From contig CM036223.1 in NCBI GenBank assembly GCA_020631735.1, positions 9,586,191 through 9,650,190 on the forward strand: a DNA stretch of 64,000 bases. Reading direction: 5' to 3'. The notes beneath the pieces were generated by a model. It was not told the DNA's origin. It worked only from the letters and a program-made list of their open reading frames with translations, and made no database searches. The stretch is from Saccharum officinarum. Lineage: Eukaryota > Streptophyta > Magnoliopsida > Poales > Poaceae. Shown here in pieces: positions 1-10,893 of the stretch (positions are counted from its first letter, which is position 1; every line of letters begins with the position of its first letter). The translations under genes and the position numbers were made by a program.

Positions 1-1
1 C

Positions 2-1255
2 TTACTTGCCTATGCTTGTGCTCACAATATCAAGCTATATCAAATGGATGTGAAGAGTGCATTCCTAAATGGGTACATCCAAGAGGAGGTGTATGTGGAG
101 CAACCTCCCGGTTTTGAAGATGACAAGAAACTCAATCATGTATACAAGTTAAGAAAGGCTTTGTATGGATTGAAGCAAGCACCTAGAGTATGGTATGAAA
201 GATTGAGGGATTTCTTGCTATCCAAAGGATTTGTCATGGGCAAAGTGGATACTACTCTCTTCACCAAGAAGATTGGAAAAGACTTGTTTGTGTTGCAAAT
301 ATATGTTGTTGATATCATATTCGGTTTAACCAATCAAGATTATTGTGATGAGTTTGGGAAAATGATGGCAAAGGAATTTGAAATGTCAATGATTGGTGAA
401 CTTAGTTTCTTTCTTGGACTTCAAATCAAACAAATAAAGGAAGGCACATTTGTAAGCCAAACCAAATACATGAAGGATATGCTAAAGAAGTTTGGTATGG
501 AAGATGCAAAAGGAATCACTACTCCAATGAGCACTAGTGGAAGCTTGGATGGTAACAAGAATGGCAACATGGTGGATCAAAAGCTTTATAGATCAATGAT
601 TGGTAGCCTACTCTATGTGACGGCATCAAGGCCCGATGTAATGTTTAGTGTATGCATGTGTGCAAGATTTCAAGCCTCACCAAGAGAAAGTCATTTGAAG
701 ACAACAAAGAGAATTTTGAGATACTTAAAGCATACACAAGATGTTGGATTATGGTATCCTAAAGGTGCAAGTTTTGAGCTAGTTGGATATTCGGATTCTG
801 ACTATGCCGGTGATAAAGTTGAGAGAAAGAGCACCTCCGGGACTTGTCAATTGTTGGAAAGATCACTTGTCTCATGGTCATCCAAGAAGCAAAATAGTAT
901 TACACTATCTACCGCCGAGGCCGAATACATCGTCACGGGTAGTTGTTGTGCACAAATCTTTTGGATGAAGGCAACATTGAAAGATTTTGGAATCAACTTC
1001 AAGAATGTGCCATTGCTATGTGATAATGAAAGTGCCGTGAAGCTAACCAACAATCCGGTTCAACATCAAAGAACAAAGCATATTGATGTTCGCCATCACT
1101 TTATTAGAGATCATCAACAAAAGGGTGACATTGCTATTGAGAGTGTGGGCACCGAAGATCAATTAGCCGATCTATTCACCAAGCCACTTGATGAGAAGAG
1201 ATTTCACAAGCTAAAGAATGAGTTGAACATACTTGACTTCTCCAACATGAGTTGA
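2..1255 (+). CDS. pol: Sire-1 pol, 3' part: reverse transcriptase and RNase H (partial)
   Basis: This frame is open from base 2 to the TGA at 1253-1255, so it continues upstream of the window. It covers the second half of a copia reverse transcriptase (MDVKSAFLNG, YGLKQAPRVWYERL) and a complete RNase H (GYSDSDYAG, STAEAEY, LCDNES, then HIDVRHHFIRDH and LADLFTKPL). The frame has no stops or frameshifts. The RT catalytic motif, normally YVDD, reads YVVD at 302-313. One of the two metal-binding aspartates is therefore replaced by valine, and the enzyme should be inactive. The homologous frame in Sire-2 keeps YVDD at 22330-22341. The protein is clearly homologous to Sire-2 pol but differs at many residues, so the two elements are different subfamilies or well-separated copies. 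Confidence 0.93.
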   Translation, partial: LLAYACAHNIKLYQMDVKSAFLNGYIQEEVYVEQPPGFEDDKKLNHVYKLRKALYGLKQAPRVWYERLRDFLLSKGFVMGKVDTTLFTKKIGKDLFVLQIYVVDIIFGLTNQDYCDEFGKMMAKEFEMSMIGELSFFLGLQIKQIKEGTFVSQTKYMKDMLKKFGMEDAKGITTPMSTSGSLDGNKNGNMVDQKLYRSMIGSLLYVTASRPDVMFSVCMCARFQASPRESHLKTTKRILRYLKHTQDVGLWYPKGASFELVGYSDSDYAGDKVERKSTSGTCQLLERSLVSWSSKKQNSITLSTAEAEYIVTGSCCAQIFWMKATLKDFGINFKNVPLLCDNESAVKLTNNPVQHQRTKHIDVRHHFIRDHQQKGDIAIESVGTEDQLADLFTKPLDEKRFHKLKNELNILDFSNMS

Positions 1256-2293
1256 TGCACCCCATATATGACATGCCTCTCCTTCGAGCCCCAAGGTACA
1301 ATTGGTTGACATGTCATACATTCTATGCTAAGGACTTGTTTAGTGCATCTAGTCATAATTTATATGTTCTAGGCTCATTCATGAAAATCAAATGAATTTG
1401 AAGTTTATATGGTACTACTATTGTTTCCATGACTTGTATGATCTAGTGGTAGCATATAACTTGTTTAAGTAGCTTGTGATCCTGAGTGTTTAATCTAGAA
1501 AACTTGTCTAAATATTTGCTTCAACATGGTGCATGATAACCCTTCTTGTAAGGTGTGAAGAAGCTTGCCCTTGGATCAAACCGAAGCATTTTATTTATGC
1601 AAGCAATCTAGGTTGAATCACAAACTTGATCTCCTCACCCCATAATTCAACATGATATTCTATCTAAAATTGGTCCCTTGTGGTCATTGGTACCAAAGGG
1701 GGAGAAAAATTTGTTTACAAAGATAGAGCTCAAAGGATAGAACTCAAAGGAGGAGAAGCACAAAGGGGGGGAGAAAAATGTTGTTCACAAAGATAGATTC
1801 TAAAAGGGGAGAAAATGATAAAAGAAGGGGATCAACTAAAATTTTGAGCACACAAGTAGGGGGAGCAAGCTCTTAAACATGAATGTTGCATTTCCATGTA
1901 CACTTCATATGTATGATGCATAGTTATGTATTTCTTTTTCTCTGATACATTGCTTGTGTGGTGACTTGCTAGTATAATTTGAATGGTATATTGAAGTACT
2001 AGCATGAATAGGAAGTAGTTAGATTTTTCTTGCTTCATGTTTTTCAAAATGGTACTAGAGCTTTGCTTATAATGTTGATCTCACGAGGTTTCTAGTTATG
2101 TTTGTGTTTTTTCCAAGTGGTATCTAACTACACAAGGTGCTAAGATGGTGTTTATCGCTACTCTGATGGTATCACGCTTCAAAGGTCTATAATCTAAAAC
2201 ACTTAGCACCTATTGGTAGTCAATGCTCCTAATCTTTCTAATCTAACATGTATGCTTCCAAAATCCACACATATGGCATACATGTAGGGGGAG
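1256..2293 (+). other. Sire-1 3' noncoding region with multiple polypurine tracts
   Basis: No coding frame is present. Purine tracts of the AAAGGGGGAGA or TAGGGGGAG type occur near 1694, 1762, 1805, 1858 and 2286. Two short blocks, AATGTTGATCTCACG near 2072 and GGTATCACGCTTCAAAGGTC near 2167, recur in the corresponding part of Sire-2 (near 24109 and 24195) although the sequence between them has drifted. Confidence 0.8.
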
Positions 2294-5200
2294 TGTAACA
2301 TCCTGGGTTTTCGAGCAACTAAAAATATGAGCTTTTTAAAATTTTTCTTGCAATTGTGTGAAGCATGTAGTATTTATGTCAAGCCCGAGTCTAACTCACC
2401 AACAAGACGTTGCATACATGTAGAATTGGTTGCAGGAGTGTGCTGGTGCTCGTGAGTTGGTTTTGTGTTGTCTTGTGGTGTTCAGAGTACACAAGTCCAT
2501 AGCAAATCTCCTCTAGAATTCTCTATGAATTCATCTCTAAGTATCTCTTGAAAATCCACCTCTCAATCTATTCATGAATCCTCACTTTGAATTCATTCCA
2601 AGTTCCCTTCCAAATCTCTTTCCGATCCTATGTGAAATCTCGTGTACCTTTGAATTTCTCACGAATATTCATCTACATCTATCTCAAACTCCCTTTTGAA
2701 AATTTACCTCCCAATTCCAACCGGAACTTCTCTGAACTCTTGTGAAATTCTCTGCTCAAAATATTCTCTTTCAGATTCGTCGCAAAAACTTCCTTTGTAT
2801 TCCTATTCAATTTCCCCAGTACTCATATTTAAAATTCCTCGAATCCATCCCAAATTCTAATTAAATTTCCTCACCAAATTCCCTTTTAAATATCTTGCAA
2901 ATTCCTTAAAACAAATAAAACATAAAAGGAAAAATCTCACTTCCTTTCTTCATCTAGCTCCAGGCCGGCCCAACTGCTCCTTCTCCCCCTCCTTGCTGCT
3001 TCGGCCCACGCGCGCACGAGCCAATCTTGCTCGGCCTCCTACCGGCCCACGCAGCCCACCCCGTCGGCCCAGCGAGGCCGCGAAGCCTCAGCTCATGACG
3101 CCCTTCCCCGCTAAGCGCCAAAGGACGCTTGTCCTTTCTTCCGCAGATGCTGGCCAATGGACCCCGAGTGTCATCATCCTCTTCCCGTTCCTCTCTTCGT
3201 GGCCGAGGGGAAAAGCAGAGGAAGCGGGAATCTCCATCCTCAGCCGCTCCCGCTCAAGTCGGTTACCAACGAACGCACGGATGCGACGCCACATCGTTCC
3301 CACGCGCACGCCACCGCCCTAGCTGGAGCCCGCTCGCACCGTGACGCCACCGCGTTGGCCCGCACTCCCGCAACCGCCTCTGACGCACCTCACGAATCCG
3401 GGCATGATGCCGTGCCAAATTGGGGGCGCCAATGCGATCGTGATCATGCCATGACCCCAAGCCTTAGCCCATAGCGCATCAGAGCCCTCCACATGGCCTA
3501 ACCCCTCCATCACCATTCACCGCATGCCATGCTCAACCACTCGGCTATAAGAGCCGGGCATTGGTGCCTTAGCCCTCCAACCCTCATGCCGCTGCCTGGG
3601 TGGCCTTCACCACTCGCACCAACCCAGAGAAGAGAGCAGCAAGAAAGGGAAGAGGAGGAGGCGCGGATGGGAAGCCGTCGAGGAGACCGAAGTCGCTCGA
3701 GCCTGCTAGAGTAGAAGAAGGCGCCGGTCTTTTTCCTCTCCACCAGGGGTCTACATGGCACTGCTACGTGACTTCACGGCCTCGACCCTCCACCGCACCA
3801 ACACCCTACCTCCACGGGCCCCATGGTGAGCACATCGCACCGTTCCGCTCGCCGCCGTCTTGCATGCCGGCCCTCCGTGGCAATTTCTGTACCGAGAACG
3901 GCCAAGGCCGGTGCCTGAGCCTCGTTTCCACCCACGCACGCCTGCACACATGTCACCAGGCAAGGCACAGCTACAACGATTCATACCGGCTCAAGAATGA
4001 CCGTGTCGCTGCAACGCTCTGAGCGCGCCCGCCATGGCCGGAGTATGGTCATGGCAAGGCCGTTTCATGTGCCACAAGCCGGTAGGGTTTAAAGGGGAGT
4101 GGTTTGAACTCTTTGCTTGGCCAAGGGGTGGGGTTTGCAGTAGATGCTGGGAAAGGAGGGGCTTGAGAATCGAGGAAATGCCGAGACGCGGATGTTGCGG
4201 AACACACCTCGCCATGGCGAGGCCATGTCCCTATCGGTGTAGGCCGGTAGAGATAAGAGGGAGAGGACCGCTGGTTTCGCTCACGGGAGGAATACGCGTT
4301 GCGCCACAAGATAGAGGGAAAGGAGTAGAGGGAGGTGATGTTCGCGTTCACCATGCTGACGCGGCCGCCGTCGGAGCACCACCATGCCACGAGCGCTCCA
4401 GACAACTCTAGCTACCACACTCAGCGTGGGTTTCCCGTCAAGCATCGCCGCGTCCACGCGTACTCAGCCGCCTAGAAGATGAAGAGTAGAGCCGCCTTGT
4501 CACCTCAGTTTGCTGGAACGGGGGCACGCTGGAGCGCCGCTGTGTGACCTTGCCGCTAAACGAACCCCGCCGCGTATCGTGGTCGCTGTCGTTAGGCTCT
4601 AAGCCCCGCCTAAACCCCGAATCCAATGCTGCTAGGTCGAGTTGATCCTTAAACGAACTGACGACGAGTCGCCGCTGTCCGCCATCACAATAGAGCCGCT
4701 ACTGCCGCTTCTGTCCATGGGAGAGAAGGGGGAAAAGGGAGCTGTGAAGTCCCTCGGTGCACCTGGTGCACCATGCGCCGAGAGAGACAGAGCAGAGCGT
4801 GGACCCAGTCCGCCGTGCACTGCATGTGAACCCGTGGACCACATGACTACATCCACCATATACCGAGCTCACTGAATCCGAGCCCGTTTGGAATCCAACC
4901 ATGCGACGTGGCAGAGTCACGGGTTGCCACGTGTCGGGCCTAGCCCGGCCCAGTCCGGCCTGACTCGGCCCAAATCCAGCCCTAACGTGGCCCGGTCTCG
5001 GCCCGGTCAGCGTTGACCGTTGACCAGTCGGTGGGACCCACTTGTCAGAAGCACATTCGGTCCCGGCCAATCGGATGCTGCCACGTGTCACTGCCTGGTT
5101 TTCCTTTTCTTTTTCTTTTCCAGAAAATCATTTAATCATTAGAAATTCATAACTAATTCATTTTAACTCAGAAAAATACCAAACCAGTTTCTAAATTTTT

Positions 5201-5643
5201 CTAAAAATGAGCTCTACATCTTAGGCATGTGTTTGAGTGCTTTTGGATCTTTTGAATTTATGTTGCTTCTTTGTGCACCTCTATAGGAGTCGTTAATGTG
5301 ACTCTACGTTACGTCTAACAGAGCCGGAGGACCTACCAACTGAGGAGTACGACCCCGACTACAGCAAGGACCTGGGTGATGACCTGTCAGGTGCCACGTC
5401 CCACCCAAACTCGTAGATCCTATTAGGCATGCTAGCACTAGAATTGCTAGTGCTTTACTTTTATGCAATGGAATGATGATAGGTTGCATGGTAGTTTTTG
5501 CCTTGAGCCATTACCTTGTCGCAACCTATTCCCCTGCACACCCGCTGATAGGCTTGACTCTCGCATACTACTTACTACTTTACTTTCACTACACATTATA
5601 TCTGTGATGTGATGCTTGGTGAAGGGATAACGTGAGTGGATAA
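2294..5643 (+). repeat. Family A first LTR, left part (interrupted by B)
   Basis: Starts TGTAACATCC and matches 46812-50161 base for base apart from scattered substitutions (9 seen in the first 610 bases). A GC-rich leader region spans about 2960-5100. The last five bases, GATAA, are the left target duplication of element B. The rest of this LTR continues at 42413. Open frames on both strands inside the GC-rich part are not considered genes. Confidence 0.92.
3546..3553 (+). promoter_or_regulatory. Probable TATA box of family A LTR
   Basis: TATAAGAG lies in GGCTATAAGAGCCGGGC, upstream of the GC-rich leader. It is identical in the second LTR at 48064-48071. Assigned from sequence and position only. 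Confidence 0.5.
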
Positions 5644-8600
5644 TGTAACGGAACCGTCCAAATTATAAGAGCACAAGTACAAAAACAATCACCGAAATGA
5701 TCAAATTCTCGCACTTGAGCCCATATAACTCCGGTAGTCCAATGAAATCACGAGGGATTTCAAACCAATCAACATACCAGCCAAGATCGTAGTGATTCAA
5801 CATAACAAGTCACATGTTACAACCATTTCACAAGTAATTGAATATACATCGGAGTTCAACATAGTTATTACAACTTAAGTTCAAAAGTAGCAGAAGAAAA
5901 GTAATTTAAAACTAACATAAATCTTATTTCAAATACATGCCAGTACCACGGTCGACTTCCAACAAAAGCATTAGAGATAAGGTAGCTCAAAAGGATCATG
6001 CCCATGATCACACTCCGCCACAAGGCAGGAGTCAACCAACTCTTGCAGCCGCCATGATACATCACAACCTGCAACAAGTGGGGATAAAACCCTGAGTACG
6101 AGAAAGTACTCAGCTAGACTTACCCGTCAGAAACCAGAAATAAGGTGACACCAAGGATCATGCAAGGCTGATATGAAGTGGGCTAGCTTGACAACATTTT
6201 GCATAAAAGCTTATTATGAATAAGTAATCATTAATGCTTAAGCATCAAGTTAATTATCATTAACATGTCATCTATATTAGCACCTGTACTAGAGCACTCA
6301 CTTTATTAGGAGCAAACAATATTAACCATAGCAGGTATAAATTGAGGCAACCTTTCCATCGTGATCCAATTAACCATCCGTTCAATTTAATGGAATCTAC
6401 GTTGCCGCTGCTCAAGTCAAGTGCTCACTAACCGGGAGCGACGGCGATTCAAATCGAATTCCTATCCAGCTAGAGGGGTATTTCTAACACTCACCGTGCA
6501 GACCCCTGCCAGGGTCGCACAGGCCACCTTTTCATATGATTCAGGAATCGCGGGTCCGAATAATGTCACGACCCCAAGGGCGACACTCTGCCAGGTGATA
6601 GGGACTCTAACCCCCCCTTGGTCTCATGCCAATGTCCCCAAGCACATCCTTTCTCTCCTCCAAGAAGCAACCTACCATTCGATTCCCGGCCTGAATCACA
6701 TTACTCGGCTTCGCGGTCGGAACGACTTATCCGGCCAACTAAGTGTTAGACTGCGTTCAACATGACTCAAGGACGTACAGCGAATCGGTCCTTAAATGAC
6801 TCAGACGGGGATAGATTCACACCCAAGACCTCCATGCCTTGTTGCTTCACTATCGTCATCCCGCCCGGTCTCATTTCATTTTATTAACACATGGTTCCAT
6901 TCCACGATAGCCAATATAGCCAACCGTGCCATATATGAATATCCCTATATCTCGCAGGTGACAGGAAATCACCTGACTTCTACCGCTTAAAGCAGGGCTA
7001 AGCATCTACTCGATCCTAATCTATGTAGGATTCAAGGATTCATATATCTGGACAAGGAATGATATAATGCAGCAAGGTTTTCAACCAACTCCTACCACTT
7101 AATGCAACAATACTTATAACATATATAGAATTAATTGCTTTAAAGATAGGAGGCTTATAATGCTCCGGGGCTTGCCTGGGATCCGACTCAAGTTAGAGTA
7201 TGTCAGATGAATTCACTTGGCGAGCATCTTCCAATCTACCACTTGTCTGATCCTTCTATCTTCGGGATGGATCCACCAACTCCATCTTCGGGTTTGGCTT
7301 CACATCATGTCCTTCACGTGCTTCAGCTAGCGTACCTAAATGAGGTGCAATAATGCATATGTATGAATGCATAGAAGTGCAATAAACAGAGTAATCGAAC
7401 AAGCATACCAAAGTTCACATAAACCCTAGAGCTAATTAACTTAATCCTCATTAAGACATAACATAGAAGAGGGCAAGCACATCAGTCAATACACAAGTCT
7501 TATAAGATCCTAGGGTACCAACCCAAGTACTTTCAAAGGTATGAGTCACACTTCAACACACTAGCATGGCAAAGTTAATCAAAGCACTACAACTAAAATC
7601 TATCACTTTCAGGACATCCACACAGTAGCTCAGTAAATCAATCATAACTGAAGATCCCTAAATCCCAATGACTTGCAAGAAGACATTCTGGAAAGCTTAT
7701 GAAATTATCTACATTTCATCATTAATCATCTCAACATGATTCCCAAGTTATCATGACCAAACATGCCAATCTTTAAAGTCTGCATAGAAGGTAATTAAAA
7801 TCTGACAGTAGACTTATTAAGCATGCAACTCTTAAACTATCAGACCTGGGATCATGAAAATTTAACACAAGCAAGATAAGATAATTCTCTAAAACTTTTG
7901 TATTTACCAAAACCATAGTAAACATCATTTACACCATGAAACTAGTTGCACGAGTAACACCACACATGCAGCCCAACAGCAGTGGTACAATTATAGACAG
8001 AAAACTGATAGAAACTTCAGAGAAGCATAAATGGAGTTCTAGACCTCCAACAAACATGATTCTCAACTTTATGGAAAGCTTATAAAGTTACCTACTACTT
8101 TCTTGTAATCATCTTAAGATGATTCTACAGTTAACATGGTCAATTAATTAAATAATTGCATCTCTGTCCAAAATATGGACAGAATCTGATATGCCACTTT
8201 AAATCGTTATAGCTTGAGTTTCACAAATCCAATAATTATGGTTCTGGACTTTTTAGAAAGCTTAACAAATTGTGAACAACTTTTCTATAAACATCTAGAA
8301 CTAATTCTGCCACTAACAAGGTCACACATGGCACACAAAGCAATGCTGTCTGGGTTTGGGCAGAAACTGCCACAGTACTTTAAACAACTATAACTAAACA
8401 TATACTTAACCAAAAATTGTGATCTTTAGCTTTTTGAAAATATTATGAAAAGTACTACAACTCATCTATTATCAACAAGGCATGATTCATAACTTAACTG
8501 AGCCAAACAATGCATACATGCAGCACTGTCCAGAATAGAAGCAAAGCAGCATATAGCATTTGTTATTTTTATAGCTCCTAAACTATCAAGCCTAAAATCT

Positions 8601-10857
8601 TGAAATTTTTACTAGACATCATGCATCACAAGAGTAACATGTAACAAAAATTTTACTTCATTTGGAGTTATATAATTACAGTTATTAAAAATAACAGATC
8701 CAACTAGCATTCAAATCCTAGTTGCATAAATCTATTTTTACAGCTAAAACTTTAAACTAAAACATGACATATTATAGATCCACTGCATAGATCTTTTCTC
8801 AAGGTTTCCAAAAAGTCCACATTTGCTATTTTTGGAGCTTCCTAGCATGAGATATTAATTTCCAAAGATTTGGCCAAAATTCTGCATAAAAGAAAATGTA
8901 AAAAGGAAAAAGGAAAACACTTTTGCCTCGAGGCCCCTGGACTTTCTAGAATCAACCCGCAGCACAATGTACTATTCAACTGAGTCACAGGTTATTCATT
9001 TTGGCCCCTGAAAGAATTTTAATTAAATCTCGCAAGGGAGTCCCCATAGCACTATTCACCCGAGTCACTGACGTTACACTTTACCCCCTGGGAAAGTTAC
9101 TATTTGCTCCGAGGCGCCCTTCTTCTTCCTCATGTTCGGCCGAACAGAGGAGACGGGGCAGCTGACCTCCGGCGATGGAGTCACCGGCAGTGGCCACGAC
9201 GGTTCCGTGCGAGCAGGACGGGGCTAACCCGCATCCGCTGGTGCGCTCCACGCAGCTCGAGGCGGACCCCAACGACCTGGCCACGGCAGCAGGCGGCTTG
9301 CCGGCCGGTGCTCCGGCGACGGTCCACTACGGGGGCGGAGCTGGTGATGCGAGGGGCTCCGGAGGTGCGGCGTGGTACGAGGAACATGATGGCGCGGTTG
9401 GTTCGAGTGGAGGAAGGCCGGAGACAAGGACTCGCGGGGCGGCCGGAGCTCGGCCATGGCGGACGTCCATGGCGGTTGACCATGCGCGGCCACAGGTCCT
9501 CCCTGCGCGGCTGCGGCTGGCCGGGGAAATAGGCGGCGGTCGCGGGCGCCCGCGTGGTGGCTGAGAAGTGCTGCGAGGTAGACGCCGAGGGGAAAAGCAG
9601 CGGCGGACGATCGGCTTGGTGGCGGCCATGGCTGTCGTTCCGCGCGAACAACAGGCGAGGGCGAGCGCTGAGGAGCGAGGAAAGGGCCAGGGAGGTGTGG
9701 GAAGTGAGGGGCGAGTGCTTGAGCACCTCCATATCGACACAAGGGCACACGACACGCATCCAGCGAGGTGCAGTGCTTGCTCGCGCATGGCGGCCACGTC
9801 CACGGACAGGTGCCGCCCGTTGAGGCATTTCACCGAGCACGTGGCGGGCAGCAACGTGGGCAAGGTGGAACGCCGTTCTGGGCCGCTTCCAGGCCGAATT
9901 TAGCAATGGGCCCAAAATGAAGTTTGCTCACCCTGGTCAGCTCTACCTTTCTTATTAAGGGTGCCAAGTCATTTGAGCTATGAATTAGTAGGTAATTAAG
10001 CTACAAACTGCTAGTGTCCACACATTGATAACGGTCACGGAAATTCGCTTTCGGAGGTCAAAACTCGGTCAAACTCAGTGCAATTTTTTGTATGCTACTC
10101 TCCATAATATGCGCTTCAACTTTTGTATTTGGACAATCTTGAGTTGCTTAGCAATTTTTGGAGAACGCGCGATGTCAATGTCGACGACACTGAAATCGGG
10201 GCTTTAAAAATTGTTAAGTGTTGGAAACAGTCCCAAATCTGACTTGTGGGCCCTTTTTGATCATGTTACACACATTTTCATGACTTGACTTTTAAACAAA
10301 GTTTGTTCCTTATAAAATTCTCTACAACTTTGTCAATGGGTGCATAGTCATTCAAAGCTTCTAGGTCACACTTTTGGAATGGTCAAACAAAAGGGTTCTA
10401 GGGTCCATACATGGTCAACCATCACTTAGAAGCACATTTAGACAAAATGATCAACATGAACATTGTTCCATTAAGTGTCCTAAGTATAGTTAAGGTGTTG
10501 TAGAGTTCCAAACATACACACCATGCATAGGTTTCACAAAAGTGTAGGTTTTAGTTATAATCCAAACAAGCATATAACTCATCATTTCATGTGACTTTTT
10601 TTTGATTCCAAACTTCATGAAACTTTTCCAGGGATCAATATAGATAGGTACCAAGTTGAGGCACATGAAGATATGTCAATCACACCATCCAAACATATAT
10701 CTTTGAAAAGGGACCTATATGTAAAGCAATGATGCAACATCCACTTATGTTAGGCTCATCTCCATAGGTTGACCTTGATATTGTCATCTCCACTTAATCT
10801 ATCATGTTTGATCTTAAACCCACCACTTAATTGGTGATAAACACCTGGGGTGTTACA
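5644..10857 (-). repeat. Element B 3' LTR (left copy)
   Basis: 5214 bp, the same length as the right copy. It contains an AT-rich segment (about 7600-8750) built of degenerate repeats around the motif GGAAAGCTTATAAA, and a GC-rich leader segment (about 9100-9900). A 244-residue minus-strand frame at 9181-9915 is broken in the right LTR, so it is not a gene. Confidence 0.93.
7660..8700. repeat. Degenerate tandem monomers (roughly 190 bp) within B LTR
   Basis: Blocks resembling GGAAAGCTTATAAAGTTNCCTAC followed by ATGATTCTA-type sequence recur near 7690, 8074, 8258 and 8440, each preceded by a CTGGACAGAA-like stretch. Spacing is irregular (about 180-380 bp). The right LTR repeats the same series at about 39220-40260. 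Related blocks occur in the B internal region, in C and in the solo LTR. Confidence 0.6.
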
Positions 10858-10893
10858 GCCCTCCCCCCTTAAAAGAATCGTGTCCCGAGATTC
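10858..10893 (-). promoter_or_regulatory. Element B polypurine tract and adjoining imperfect palindrome
   Basis: Read on the minus strand, GAATCTCGGGACACGATTC (10875-10893) is followed by TTTTAAGGGGGGAG and then the LTR start TGTAACACCCC. This is the plus-strand priming site of the element. The palindrome is a degenerate version of perfect ones found at the same place in A and C. Confidence 0.8.

Larger units (their letters stand above)
1..2293 (+). mobile_element. Sirevirus-type Ty1/copia element Sire-1, 3' part (pol end and 3' noncoding region)
   Basis: The window opens inside the pol of a plus-strand copia element. Pol ends at 1255 and is followed by about 1 kb of noncoding DNA with repeated AGGGGGAG tracts, the multi-polypurine-tract arrangement known from Sireviruses. 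The element is cut at 2293, where the LTR of family A begins within one such tract (GTAGGGGGAG). The five bases before the cut, GGGAG, should be the left target duplication of A. Its 3' LTR is probably the remnant at 54326-55692, on the same strand and downstream of everything inserted. Its 5' half would lie left of the window. Confidence 0.9.

Noticed and set aside
2993..4875. Many 60-140-codon frames on both strands in the A LTR
   Set aside because: All lie in GC-rich LTR sequence and overlap each other in several phases. The repeat in the second LTR reflects LTR identity, not coding constraint.
9181..9915. 244-codon minus-strand open frame in the B LTR
   Set aside because: The right LTR copy breaks it into shorter frames (40731-41033, 41121-41465), and it has no recognisable domain. 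It lies in a GC-rich LTR leader where stops are rare.
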